Position numbers and translations under genes: made by a program. From contig CM032126.1 of assembly GCA_018894105.1 (NCBI GenBank), positions 29,548,391 to 29,612,390 on the forward strand: 64,000 nucleotides of DNA, given 5' to 3'. Under the pieces are notes generated by a model. It made no database searches and had not been told where the DNA came from. It was given only the letters and a program-made list of their open reading frames with translations. This DNA comes from Jacaranda mimosifolia (Eukaryota; Streptophyta; Magnoliopsida; Lamiales; Bignoniaceae). Shown in pieces: positions 24,027-34,627 of this stretch (position 1 is its first letter; each line of letters opens with the position of its first letter).

Positions 24027-24998
24027 TCATAAGGGATTTAAATTAAAATTTTCCCTAAAACATAAGTCTAATTGAGGACTAGACGTAACATCAGAATAGT
24101 GGATAGGATCAACTATAGGACTAACATGATCATAATCACTTTTCAAGAGATACACATGGTAGTTATTAAGAATTATTGGGCATCTCTTTCTAGTAGAATG
24201 TCTAAGAGGTATTTGATGGACATGATTTTGAGCTGGATCAATATTTAAATTAGCTTCCAGATTACCATTAGGTATGAGGATCCTCAATTTCATGTGCGAC
24301 AAGTAAGGAAAGTAACAAATTCAATATAATCATCAGTAACTATAGGAAGAGAACATTCAGCTCTGTCATGTAATACTCTAAGAACTTAGCTGTTTGAGAC
24401 TCAACTACTTGAGATCCAACCAAAGGACACAAGAATTTGCATACTTTAGAATGATTTGGCTACTCAATGAAGTAAGTAAGAGTAGATCTCGGATCAGTCT
24501 TTTTCAGAAAAATTTTTTATAATAGACTCTAACCTCACAAGACACATGAAAATAGTTTAAACTAGACTTCCTACCAACCCACAATTCAAAAGATGTTTTA
24601 GGAACTAATTTGGTAGGAGCATGATCAAGAATATACATGGCAGTTCTTATGGCTTTATCCCAAAGAAACTTAGTATAACTCACATCAACTCATCATGCTC
24701 CACATTATTTAGCTAGGGTGCAATTATGCCTTTTGGCTACACCATTTTGCTCAGGACTTCCAGGTATAGTATATTGAGCAACAATTCCAGATTCTTGTTG
24801 ATATTCATCAAACGGTCTTGTATCTTGCCCAATTTCATCATGATCGCCCCTAATATAATCAACATAAACTCTATATCTCTAAAGTTAAGACTAGGAAGAA
24901 TACCATCTTTTATTAGTCTCCCTGTCCTATCTTTAGAAATATGGCCAAGACGCCTATGCCATAACATGGAAGAATCATCATTATTTAGGATCTTTTAG
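24027..24998 (-). pseudogene. Copia linker, deleted integrase and gag-pre-integrase remnants
   Basis: MLWHRRLGHISKDRTGRLIK (24967 downward) is the gag-pre-integrase core. Shortly after LNFRDIEF the sequence jumps, in another frame, to the second half of the integrase: HDEIGQDTRPFDEYQQESG, QYTIPGSPEQNGVAKRHN. The first integrase Asp and its surroundings are deleted, and the catalytic Glu after NGVA is Lys (AAA) as in the other Copia copy. The 24302-24027 part is the variable linker before reverse transcriptase. Confidence 0.7.
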
Positions 24999-24999
24999 A

Positions 25000-25276
25000 C
25001 ATATTTTTTCAATATTAAAAGAAAAAAAATATGATTGAAAAAATATATTTTACACAACCATTCTCTTGAATAAATTCATCTGAAGCAACCTCCTAATGTC
25101 ATTCTATTTTTGTCCTTTTTGTTCCATTTTCAGGTTTGCAGTTCTTCTCTTTTTATTGGGTTTCATTTTATCGCATATTTTTTTTTCTTTTAATTAAGAT
25201 GGTTTCTGTAACCTCTTCAAGATGTATACTAGTATGTATAGGTCTAGGATACATGTTCTTTATATTATGATACATG
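25000..25276. other. AT-rich spacer, nothing recognised
   Basis: No coding signature was seen between the Copia remnant and the tandem repeat. Confidence 0.3.
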
Positions 25277-26076
25277 ATTTTGTCCTAGGTCAAGGAGTTG
25301 AGTGGCATGAGGCTTGTATATAAGTTTCTCTCTATTACCTACCGTTTAGACTACCTTTAAATAAAATGCTCACTAATGCGTGATAATGTATCCTTATGTA
25401 GCTAGACCGATAATATTTATGACTATTTGATCATTATTATTAGTATTGTGTTTGGAAATTGGTGGCCATGTGCTTTTTTCCAAGCCCATTGACTTAAGGG
25501 AGGAGGGCCTACGATGATAGCTGGTGGTTTTTCAAATTGAGGAATCAAGGGACATAAGACTTGCATATGGACTCCTTTCCATCATCCACGTGCACAAAAC
25601 CATTCATAAATGTGTGTTGGTAGGAAAATAACTCAATGTAATTAGACCTCCATATTTGACAATGAATCTAGTCATCATTATCAAAGTTCCTTTGTGGAAA
25701 ACGTGGTTATGTGCCTCTTTTCAAGCCTCTCGACTGGAGTTTATGATGATATCTTATCTTGTTCCACATTGAGGAGTCGAGGACTTATAGCTTGCATATA
25801 GGCTCTTCTCCATCACCCACCATTCAAGACACTTTTGCAAGTCAAAAATCTTCTCACTAATGTGTGCTAGTTGGATAGTATCTCGATAGAGTTTGACTTC
25901 TATTTTTGATGATAAGTTTGGTGATTACCATTAGACCCACCTATAAAAATTAGATGTTGTATGTTTCTTCCAAAGCCCATCGTCTAAGGGGGCTATAGTG
26001 GTACTATCTCACATTGAAGAGTAAGGGGGCATACAGATTCTATATAAATCCCTTCCCCACCGTTTGGTAGTAACTT
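25277..26076. repeat. diverged tandem repeat, unit about 240 bp, about 3.5 copies
   Basis: A recurring block of the form GAGGAGTCGAGG-n-TTGCATATAGGCTC-n-CCATCACCCACC occurs near 25294, 25541, 25773 and 26018, so the spacing is 232 to 247 bases. Between blocks a second shared word pattern recurs (CTCACTAATGYGTG, then a GTGGCCATGTGCTTTTTTCC-like word followed by AAGCCCAT). Each unit contains a TATATAAG/CATATAGG-like word. No coding frame runs through the units. Confidence 0.6.
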
Positions 26077-26532
26077 TATATATTATTATTAAAGCACCAA
26101 CTCCTAAACTACCATTTTACAACTCAGTCACTCTATACCTCTCAATTACTAATTTATCATTACTTTTGCTTTATTTATATAAAAATTTAAATTTAATATA
26201 CTGAAATTATTTAAAAAATTAGTATTTATATAGAAAAATAAATAAATAATTTTATTTATTTTATATTATAAAAATTTTAACTTACACATAAAGTGTGTCA
26301 AAATCGCTAATTATATATAAAACAACATCCTTGTGGTATGTTTTCAAATTTCAAGTGGTCTTCTCTCATTTTCTACTTTTTCATTCTCACAACAATAGTT
26401 TTCATTCTATAGCATAGCTACTACCACTTTACCTTACAAAGTTTAGTATTATATAAAAAAATAAAAAAATTATTTTTAATTATTTTATATGAAAAGAATT
26501 TTAATACATATATAGAAGTTTAAACATATACT
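26077..26532. other. AT-rich intergenic stretch
   Basis: No gene was seen. The start (TATATTATTATTAAAGCACC at about 26088) resembles a Helitron-like 5' end, but no matching 3' hairpin was found. Confidence 0.3.
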
Positions 26533-27276
26533 TAACATTTAAAATATTCAGATACGGATACGGATTTGACGGATATTTAAAAATAATATTTAAATTCGTA
26601 TATGTCGGATATCAATCGGATTCGGATATATCCATATTCGATTATAATTATTCAGATGTATTCATATTTTATTAAATTTATCCGTATTTGAATTATTGTT
26701 TTATATTCATATTCAATGATAATTATTTAAATATCCATTTACAAATATTCAAATACATGAATTTATGAACATATAACAAATACATATCTTAATTAATAAA
26801 ATGAACTATATAATTTCATTAAAATGAAAGCAATCAAATAAATAGTATAATTTCTAACTAATAATTGACTTTATAATTAATTATTAGTACTTAATAATAA
26901 TAATAATAATAAAAATAAAATAAAATAAAAAGGTCAACCAACAATAATTATGTTGATTGACTTATTCTTCAATTTTTTCTCTATATTACAATAATTTTTA
27001 AATTTATTATTATTTTTTCAATTCTTCAATTATAATTTATGTATATACATATATGGATTATGAGATCGCTATCGAAAAATATAAATAATATATTATTTAA
27101 TAAATATGTATTCAAATTGGATACGCATTTATCATATTCGTATCTATTTATAATTGAATATTTACTAATTGAATATGGATAATATTCATTTTAAACGAAT
27201 ACAAATTTTTTTATATAAATAGATACGAATACGAAAAGAAAACGAATTTTTGAATATTCAAACATAAATAGGGCCA
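26533..27276. mobile_element. dispersed AT-rich element, copy A (5'-truncated)
   Basis: The left part reads GGATACGGATTTGACGGATA and carries many TATCCGAT/ATTCGTAT-type words. A central block (CAATAATTATGTTGATTGAC...TTCTTCAATTATAATTTATG) matches copies at 33799-34619 and 58347-59120. The right part again has GGATA/TATCCG words in inverse sense. About 60 bases at the left are missing compared with the other copies. It has no coding capacity. Confidence 0.6.
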
Positions 27277-27660
27277 ACATCACTACTATTGTATAATTAA
27301 AACATAATTTCGTAGGAGCAGATATGTGAAATTATAGGGCATGCTAAATTACAAAAGTACCCCTCAACCTTGGGGGACGCGTGAATGCCTGGAAAACCAA
27401 CCAGATGTAGACTGGAAACCAACCAAATGTGAAACCAATCATCATGAGCATATACATGGTGGCTTCCTATTGCAAGCTAAATGTTAAGTTGTGGATCTTG
27501 AGTCTTGACTGGTTCAGAAAAGATTTGGTAGTAGTAAATGGGGAAGATGCCATGGTCCATGGAGGGCATAACTGTAATTTCGACCTTAATGGATCCAGGG
27601 CATCGCCATCAAAAGCAGCCATCAGTAGACCACAGAGCCTAAAAACAAAATACTCTACCA
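27277..27660. other. upstream region of the 4-exon gene
   Basis: No separate gene was seen. The frames at 27429-27887 (+) and 27467-27697 (-) are unrecognised and overlap on opposite strands. Promoter elements of the next gene are expected here, but no clear TATA box was chosen. Confidence 0.3.
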
Positions 27661-27699
27661 ACAATTTCAAATACATACCAGAAAACAGCCTCCCCATTT

Positions 27700-28435
27700 T
27701 AATATTTCTCCTTCCTTTTTTCTTTCTTTCTTTTTCTCAGCACAATTCTCTCCATCTCTCTCTCTCTCCACCCCCCCCCCCCCCCCGCCCCACACACCAT
27801 ATTTCTACATGTTATGTATCTAAATCCTATTCCTATAATCAACAGAAGCAAAGAAAAGGAGAAGAAAAGGATGTACTCTATAGATAGAGGGAAGAAAAAT
27901 GAGGGGATTTCGTCAGTTCAAAAGTTCTCCAAACTTAACCAAAGACCCGAATCACATACAAACACCAAAAAAGCAGATATTGCTTGTGCCACAAATGCCC
28001 TTCTGCAACCCCCCAAAATCCCCATCTTCATCATCTACTTCACTGTCTTTCCAAACAACCATATGTTGTTATTTATGCCGAATTATGTGGGCCTTTTCGG
28101 TCTTTGCCTTGGTCAGAGTTTTTACACAGAGAAAAACAGGAAATCAAAGAAAGAACCTTCCCACCTCCCCCCCCCCCCCCCCCCACCATCTCTATTTTCT
28201 CAGTCTTTCTCTGTCCTCTCTATCTATCTCCCTATTATATCTTTTCTTTTTCTACATACAAAGCCTTTGTCCATCTCTCCTTTTGTGTTCATATTTATAG
28301 CCATATATTCATTTTGCTTTTCTCAATTTTTTTGGGTTTACATAGCTTACCCCATCTACTTAAATATATTTATCGCCTGATCTTCTTGAAGATCGCAACT
28401 TCTGTGAAAGGGGTTTCTTTTTATGTGGTGATCTG
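27700..28435 (+). promoter_or_regulatory. probable CT-rich 5' leader with poly(C) tracts
   Basis: Pyrimidine-rich runs typical of plant transcription starts and leaders (TTTCTTTCTTTCTTTTTCTC at about 27720, repeated CTCTCT at about 27752) are followed by two long C tracts at about 27769-27786 and 28170-28187. Three overlapping frames at 27814-28436 lie in this leader; their translations are Pro/Ser/Phe-rich and low-complexity. They could act as upstream frames but do not look like independent genes. Confidence 0.45.
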
Positions 28436-30080
28436 ATGTCGAAGAAGAGCAAAGGGTTGTTTTTGGATTCGACGATGCCTTATGGTGGGGGTTTGTATGA
28501 GGATGCGAAGGCGAGGTTGAGGTATCAGACTCTTATGCAAGACTATCAGGAGTTGCAAAAGGTATTTCTTTTTTCTTTTCTGGGTTTTGTTTTTCTTTTG
28601 CTGTTTAGGAGATCTGAGGCTTTAATTGATCATTTGCTTTCTGGGTTTGCTCTTCACTGTGTGATTTTGCTTAGATTTTTAACCTTTGGGTTTGTGTTGT
28701 TATTGATTTTCAAGAGTTTTGTTTTGATGGAATTGATAATTTTCTTTCACCTAATTGATCTTTTCTGGTCCTTTGCTTGAATTTGCAGAACAATCTTTTG
28801 CTATGTTTATTATCTTTCTGGTGATATGTGGCGGTTATCTCTGCCGTTGTGTTTGATATATTGGTTAGTTGATTTTGTTCGTGAAATTTCTTTGAAGATC
28901 ACCTGACCTTTTTCCTTCTCAAATGTTTTTTCATGGTTTGGTTACTCCGTAGTCTAGTATTAGTTCTTAACCCTACTTTTTATTTTTCCTCAATAGGTTG
29001 AATCCATATTTAAGAGTGAAATTCCATTTTTTTAACTAAAAATAGGCATGTTGATTTTGGTTCTTAGATTTTCTCTTCCAATTTTCATTGAATTCTTTTT
29101 AGGAGTTTCTTTTGTTAGATCTATTTGGTTTTCCCTTGAACATTTAGGTTTATTTGAACTGTTGTGATGTAGGTGCTAGTACTGATTTTCACATTGTTGC
29201 TTGTAATGCTTTTTTTAGTCTATTTTAATATTTCTCTGTGCTTGTGCTTGGGATCCTTATTTGGCTAGATGATGCAATTAAAAGGTACATGTACTATTGA
29301 ATTTTTTGAAGTTCAGATTCTTTCGTTGCTAAAAGTCTGGTGGTGCCGTGGTGTTGCCCGGAGAATAACATGTAATTGTACCATATGCAGGAAGTTGATG
29401 TCATGAGAAGCAAATTAGAGGCAGGGAAACAGAGGAAGATTATTCTTGCTGCTGAAGTTCGGTATGCAGTAATTTTATGACTTACTCTAAAGATTATGAT
29501 GACCTTGTGATTTAATTAATTCACTTCCAATCCTTTGGGAAATGGGAACACAGTGTTTAGTGATTAATATATGTGAAAATTCAGTTCTTTTTACCTAGTT
29601 TATTTAAGTATTATTAAATTAATTTTTTTTTTAAAAAAAAAAAAACCATGGAGTAGGGGCTTTTAAAAAACTAGATGATTCGTGTGTTGGATCCACAACT
29701 TCATTGTGAATTAATTTGATTAAAGTCATGGGCTAGGCACCGATCCCACTGATCCATGATCGCTAGCTACAATAGATGGAATTTACATTGAGCCTACTCA
29801 AGCGGCTAGCCACCTAAAGGCACACCACCTTTTCTGTATAGCCTAGCCACATAACTATAGCAAGCTTTCTCTAATGCCATACCAAACCAAGACCTATCCG
29901 CCAAAAGGCTCACCTACCCTTTCTATATAAGCCTAGCTGTAGAACCATAAACAAGCTTTCTCTAAAACCACACCAAACCAAGACCTTTCCTTGTAGGAAA
30001 GAACCTTCGACTCCCCTTTTTGAGAGGGGTGCCAGACTTTCGGTCATTTTTTTAAGACCAGGCAGGGGAAAGTGTTGACT

Positions 30081-30115
<35 letters not shown>

Positions 30116-32567
30116 ACACTTGGTGGTTCATATGATCAGTGTCAAACATTTAATTCTTCTGTTTATAAAAAGCAACGGCAGGCATTCTGAGGGATGTCAT
30201 TGCTGACATGCCTGGAGAGGGTGGTGCTAGCTTGCTAGCGTGGTTGCCACCCGGCACCCCAATCCCCACCCTCAAGGGGTTTCAAATTTAAAAACTCTTT
30301 TCTTCTAAGAAAATAACGAGTGACTCCCTAGGAATGTCATGGGTTGAGCCCATTTCATAAAATTATATTGTTGTGGAACTAGTCCACGACTTTAATCAAA
30401 TTGAATTCAAAATGTTGTTGTAGGTCTAAGGATTTTTTATATAAATATTAGTTTTTAATTCATGAATTTCAAAATACTGTATTTGTAAAAGGCTTATAAA
30501 AGTATGGTGAGGCAGGCTACCGAAACACGCTCCTTACATTTGATTTATGTTTTTCCAGAATAATGTAAAGAGGCGTGCCACCAAAGTGAGTCTCTTGGAT
30601 ATATATATATATATATATATATATGTAATTTTGATTAAATAACATAAAGAGGAGCGACACCAAGACGACCTGCTTAAATTACAATTGTTTTAGTTAATTT
30701 TCTGGAGAGCTTTTACAATTACATTTAGTATTCTTTTTTTCTTTTCGCCTCTATCCATCCTTACATCACATGTCCTTTGTCTAGTCTTTTCGAAATTGAC
30801 TTTATCTGGAAGGAACCTTTTCCTTCCTGGGGTAAAAAGGGGGGAATAGCGTGTGATCCCCTAAACTAAATCAAGTAACAGTCCTACTTTTTAATTTCCA
30901 TATTCATTCATTAATTAATTATGATGAACTTAACTTATAAAATGTAAATTTACAAGTAAATTTTTCCACATTTCTAAAAAATTAGAAATCAAGCTGATGT
31001 TTGAGACTAATTTGATATATGGTGAAGGCTCTTTAGATTATTTAATTAATATATGGCACCACTTTATGTTATTTAAAAGAAACTATATATATTCAAGAGG
31101 CGCGTCTCTTTATATTATTCCAAGGAATATAAATCAAATTTAAGATGCGCGCTTTAGTGGTGCGCCTCACCATACTATTATAAACCTTTTACATTCATGA
31201 TATTTTTGAAATTCATGAATTAGGAAAAACATTTATATAGAAATGCTTAGGTCTAGCCCACAACTGACCTGGTTTTCTAAAGGCTCCATACTGTGAGTAG
31301 TTTCTGCTTTTTCTAATTTAATAATATTTAAATAAATTAACCATTATTTGCTCTTACACTTGGATGGTACCATTAGAGAAATTATGCTATAACTTTGGCA
31401 TCATATTGTGCTTTCATGCTTTTTGCATTGCTTTCTTCAAATTGTGCTGTGTATTAATGTATTGCGTTTTATGTTGTAGTGCTCCTCAGTAGTAATGAAG
31501 AGTCAGTTTTGGATATTGCTATGAATTTCGCACTCATATGCTAAGTCTATTCTTGTGAACACTTACATTTGCAATGAACAATGGTAATTCTGGCTATTTG
31601 TTTTCATGCCTCACTGGCTTAGTAGAATGTTCAGTAAATAAAAGTGATCTTTTTGCGCAAAGGACAGAGTTCGTTATTAAGTATATATGTGCTGGTTTCT
31701 TCATACCTGCTGTTAGTCTGACTGATTCTGGTATCCTAATTGATCTCACATTATAATCCACAGGTTTTTGCAAAGAAGACGTGAATACTTTGTGAAAACA
31801 AATACTTTGAATTCATCACAAGAAGAAACACTTGCTCAACTGCGAAATTTGCCTAAGCAAACTAAACAAATGAAAAAGTTCAGTAGAAAAGAAGCCAGTC
31901 AGCATAGATTACCCCCAATTCCTCAACCTAAACCCCAGAAGAAACATTGTATTAGTAAAGAAGTTGTTTTGCACAGTGCATCTCCGGCAAGTCAACATCG
32001 TCGTAGGAAAGTACTTCATGGTGGTAAAGAAGCTACCCAACACAGTCCCACTCTGATTTCTGATTTGAACCACAAAGGCAGTATAGATATTGGGGGGAAA
32101 ACTTTGGCCCTAAGCTCAACTCCAGTTCTTCACTTGAACCAGAAGGAAAGATTGCATGTGAATGATACAGCTTTGAGGAATACAATTGTAGCTTTTGATT
32201 TAAACCAGGATAATGATCCTAGTGGGAAAGAAGCGTCTTTCCCCAGCCGAGCTCCTATCTTCGACTTAAATGAAATCTCGGTATGGATTTAGATTCACAA
32301 TAAGTTTGACTTCAGGTTCTTTTCTTTTATGTAATTATTTGCTGTGTTTTAATTATTTTCTACATTTAGTAGACAGGGGATGAGGATTTCCAGAGTAATG
32401 TTGATGCTCTCAAGTTTGAGGAAGTGAAGAAAAGTTTAATGAGACGTCCAAGTGATGAGTTTCAAAATGATTTAAAGTTTATATGTCGAAATGCTGGGGA
32501 AGGGCCATCATCTCGTGTGGGGAAGAGGAAAATTTCATGGCAGGATCCGGTTGCATTGAGAGTTTGA
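28436..32567 (+). CDS. plant protein with short coiled coil and repeated DLN motifs (4 exons)
   Basis: Exons are 28436-28561, 29391-29461, 31764-32280 and 32373-32567, all with GT-AG introns; they sum to 909 bases, a 302-residue product. Exon 1 encodes SKKSKGLFLDSTMPYGGGLY and the start of a helical segment (AKARLRYQTLMQDYQELQK). The helix continues across exon 2 (EVDVMRSKLEAGKQRKIILA) into exon 3 (RFLQRRREYFVK), so residues about 22-75 form a likely coiled coil. Exon 3 is rich in Lys, Gln and His and has four spaced motifs: ISDLNHKG, VLHLNQKE, AFDLNQDN and IFDLNEIS. DLN/LxL motifs resemble EAR-type repression motifs, but the classic DLNxxP form is not present. Exon 4 ends KRKISWQDPVALRV. Exon 4 has adjacent acceptors (32372 and 32375), so a one-residue alternative is possible. 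I know similar unnamed plant proteins but no established function; nuclear location is inferred from basic clusters. Confidence 0.8.
29688..30430. mobile_element. inverted-repeat insertion in intron 2 with internal tandem repeat and (GA)n
   Basis: A left arm (about 29688-29735, with AATTTGATTAAAGTCATGG) pairs with a right arm (about 30375-30430, CCACGACTTTAATCAAATT). Inside, an 86-88-bp unit ending AAGCTTTCTCTAATGCC / AAGCTTTCTCTAAAACC is repeated twice (about 29814-29990), and AAGTGTTGACT and AGTCAACACTT flank a (GA)n run at about 30085-30112. The frame at 29910-30149 on the minus strand falls across this repeat and is not a gene. Confidence 0.5.
30415..31264. mobile_element. foldback element with ~200-bp arms in intron 2
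   Basis: The left arm (30415 to about 30660) and right arm (about 31050-31264) are inverted copies: GTAAAAGGCTTATAAAAGTATGGTGAGGC against the inverse of the stretch ending near 31195, and TAATGTAAAGAGGCG against the inverse of CGCGTCTCTTTATATTA. An (AT)n run occurs at about 30600-30624. The element is non-coding, in sense orientation within the intron of the 4-exon gene, and would fold into a long hairpin in its pre-mRNA. Superfamily and target duplication are undetermined. Confidence 0.65.
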
Positions 32568-32942
32568 AGCGTTCTTTGTCAAGTTGAGGGCTGGTAAGCA
32601 TTTAGGCAAGCAAAGAACTTGCTGGCTTGTGGAGTGGTGGGCTGGTGGTTTTCACTTGCATTTGGTGCATTTCCATATGTATGGAGGAGTACCTAGTCTT
32701 ATATCCATTAGTACTTTAAAATGATCTTTTAGAAATAATTGGCTGTAACTAGCAAGAAATATACCCTCTATAGTTTACTGAATTTTCTGCTCAAGTTTGA
32801 AGCTTCTTTGGCTCCTTTGAGAAAGCAATTTTTGTGACCATGCTATTATATATGCATATATGCTTTGATATTTCTCATGTGCATGATGCGTTGGCCTCTT
32901 TGGATGTGGTGTAACCAAGGGTATAAGATGAGCTAAGTTGGT
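32568..32942 (+). other. 3' flank of the 4-exon gene
   Basis: This is a T-rich region following the stop codon, probably the 3' untranslated region and downstream spacer. No strong single polyadenylation signal was assigned. Confidence 0.35.
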
Positions 32943-33249
32943 TAGGGATGTATGATAAGTTGAGCTAGCTCAGGAGGTGAGCTCAAGCCTTAATTTAATC
33001 TTTTGATAAGTGGCAAGCTTGCTTGGGAGTTTTTTCTATTTTTAGATATTATTATATATTAATGATTTACTTCTTTTCTATTTGTAAATATTTTGTGTGT
33101 ATTACTTAAATAATTATTATATATTAATGGCATAATATTTTACTCAAGGTTGAATTATTCGGATGATTATTAGTCAAGCTGAGCTTGATTAACATGAGCT
33201 CGAGCTTAAGCCTATAATTCTTGTCGAGTTGGACTTATTTACAACCCTA
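32943..33249. mobile_element. hAT-like MITE with TAGGGATG ends
   Basis: Ends are TAGGGATGTATGA and the inverted TAGGGTTGTAAATAAG. The interior holds GAGCTAGCTCAGG and GAGCTCGAGCTTAAGCC words like those in the element at 10845-11282. The flanking bases do not give a clean eight-base duplication. Confidence 0.5.
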
Positions 33250-33798
33250 AGTGTAATGGCTTAAAATTATTGCTCGCGTCTCATGACCTTATGGAAGGTG
33301 GCGCGTATAATAGCTATAACTGCTGGTGTTGTAATTTTTTGTTTTCCATAATGCGAACAAAATAAGGGAATAGGGACGGAGGTTGCGAAGATTCAGTTCG
33401 ATATTAGTTTTCAACCTGTGTGATCGTTAAGATGCTTTCTTACATTGCCTTTAAATAAATAAAAAAGTAGGTTGGATGAGATAAGGAAAAAAGGCCAAAT
33501 AAGCAAATTAGCACAAAATGGTGTTAAACTTTTGGATGAATTAAGGATTAGCATATATTGACGTGAAATTTTTGGATGAGTTTAGAGCAATATCTTGGAA
33601 TCATTTAAAATCAAGAAGCAAAATCTTTGTATGATTTGGGTTCAAATAAAGCAATTTGGTATTATTCTTTTTAAGCAAACTTAATATTTCCGTGTTGGGT
33701 GGAAAATTTCCGACGCGCCTCATGTTTTTTATAGTTTCGCATATAGATTGAAGAAAAAGATTTACAGTAAAATTATTGATGCTAATATTCAAATACGA
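33250..33798. other. intergenic spacer
   Basis: No gene was seen. The short minus-strand frames at 33601-33985 cover repeat DNA. Confidence 0.35.
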
Positions 33799-34619
33799 AA
33801 GGGTCTAAATGAATATTAAATGGATGGGATATACTGTTTTTATATTCGTATTCGTTTAACTTTTCGAATATTCGAATATGGATACAAATTTGACGAATAT
33901 TTAAGAATGTTATTCGAATTCGTATTCGTTGGATACCGATCGAATTCGAATATATCCGTATTCTATTATAATTATTTAGATGCATTCATATTTGATTAAA
34001 TTTATTTGTACTCGAATTATTTTTTTGATATTCATATTCGACGATAATTATTTAAATATCTATTTACGAATATCCAAATATGTGAATTTATGAACCTATA
34101 ACAAATATATATTTTAATGAATAGAAGAAACTATACAATTTCATTAAAAAAAAAAAAATCAATTAAACAAATAGCATAATTTTTAATTAATAATTAACTT
34201 TATAATTGGTTATTAATACTAATTAATAATAATGGCATTTAAGTATATCAATTATAAAGTCAACCAACAATAATTATGTTGATTAACATTATTCTTCAAA
34301 CTTTTCTCTATATTACAATAATTTTTAAATTTATTCTTTTTTCTTCTCAATTCTTCAATTATAATTTATATATACACATATATGGATTATGATATTTTTA
34401 TTGAAAAATATAAATAATATATTATTTAATAAATATATATTTAGAACGAATATTAAACGGATTGGATATATATTTACTATATCCGTATCCATTTATAATC
34501 GGATATATATTAATCGAATACGGATAATATCTGTTTTAAACGAATGCGAATAAATTTTATATAAACGGATACTAATGCGAATGATAAACAAATTTTGAAA
34601 TATTCATTTACAGCGCTAG
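33799..34619. mobile_element. dispersed AT-rich element, copy B, with probable 8-bp target duplication
   Basis: Ends are AAGGGTCTAAATGAATATT and the inverted CTAGCGCTGTAAATGAATA. Flanks are AAATACGA (33791-33798) and AAATACGT (34620-34627), seven of eight matching. The interior matches copy A (26533-27276) and copy C (58347-59120), including the CAACCAACAATAATTATGTT core. Eight-base duplications and GGGGTGTAAATG-like ends point to the hAT superfamily. Confidence 0.65.
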
Positions 34620-34627
34620 AAATACGT

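Larger units (their letters stand above)
20153..25000 (-). mobile_element. second Ty1/Copia element, truncated and rearranged
   Basis: From the LTR at the left the minus strand carries RNase H, reverse transcriptase, linker and integrase/gag-pre-integrase remnants in Copia order. An AT-rich insertion of about 1.3 kb (about 22680-24010) splits the polyprotein. No gag, primer-binding site or 5' LTR is found before 25000, so the 5' part is lost. It is of a different subfamily from the element at 13744-19911, judging by its LTR. Confidence 0.75.

Noticed and set aside
25277..26076. The regular repeat as a CRISPR array
   Set aside because: Units are about 240 bases, diverged and without spacer/repeat structure; the DNA is eukaryotic.
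27814..28436. Three overlapping plus-strand frames of 133-188 codons upstream of the 4-exon gene
   Set aside because: They overlap in all three frames, are low-complexity Ser/Pro/Phe translations of CT-rich and poly(C) leader DNA, and match nothing I recognise.
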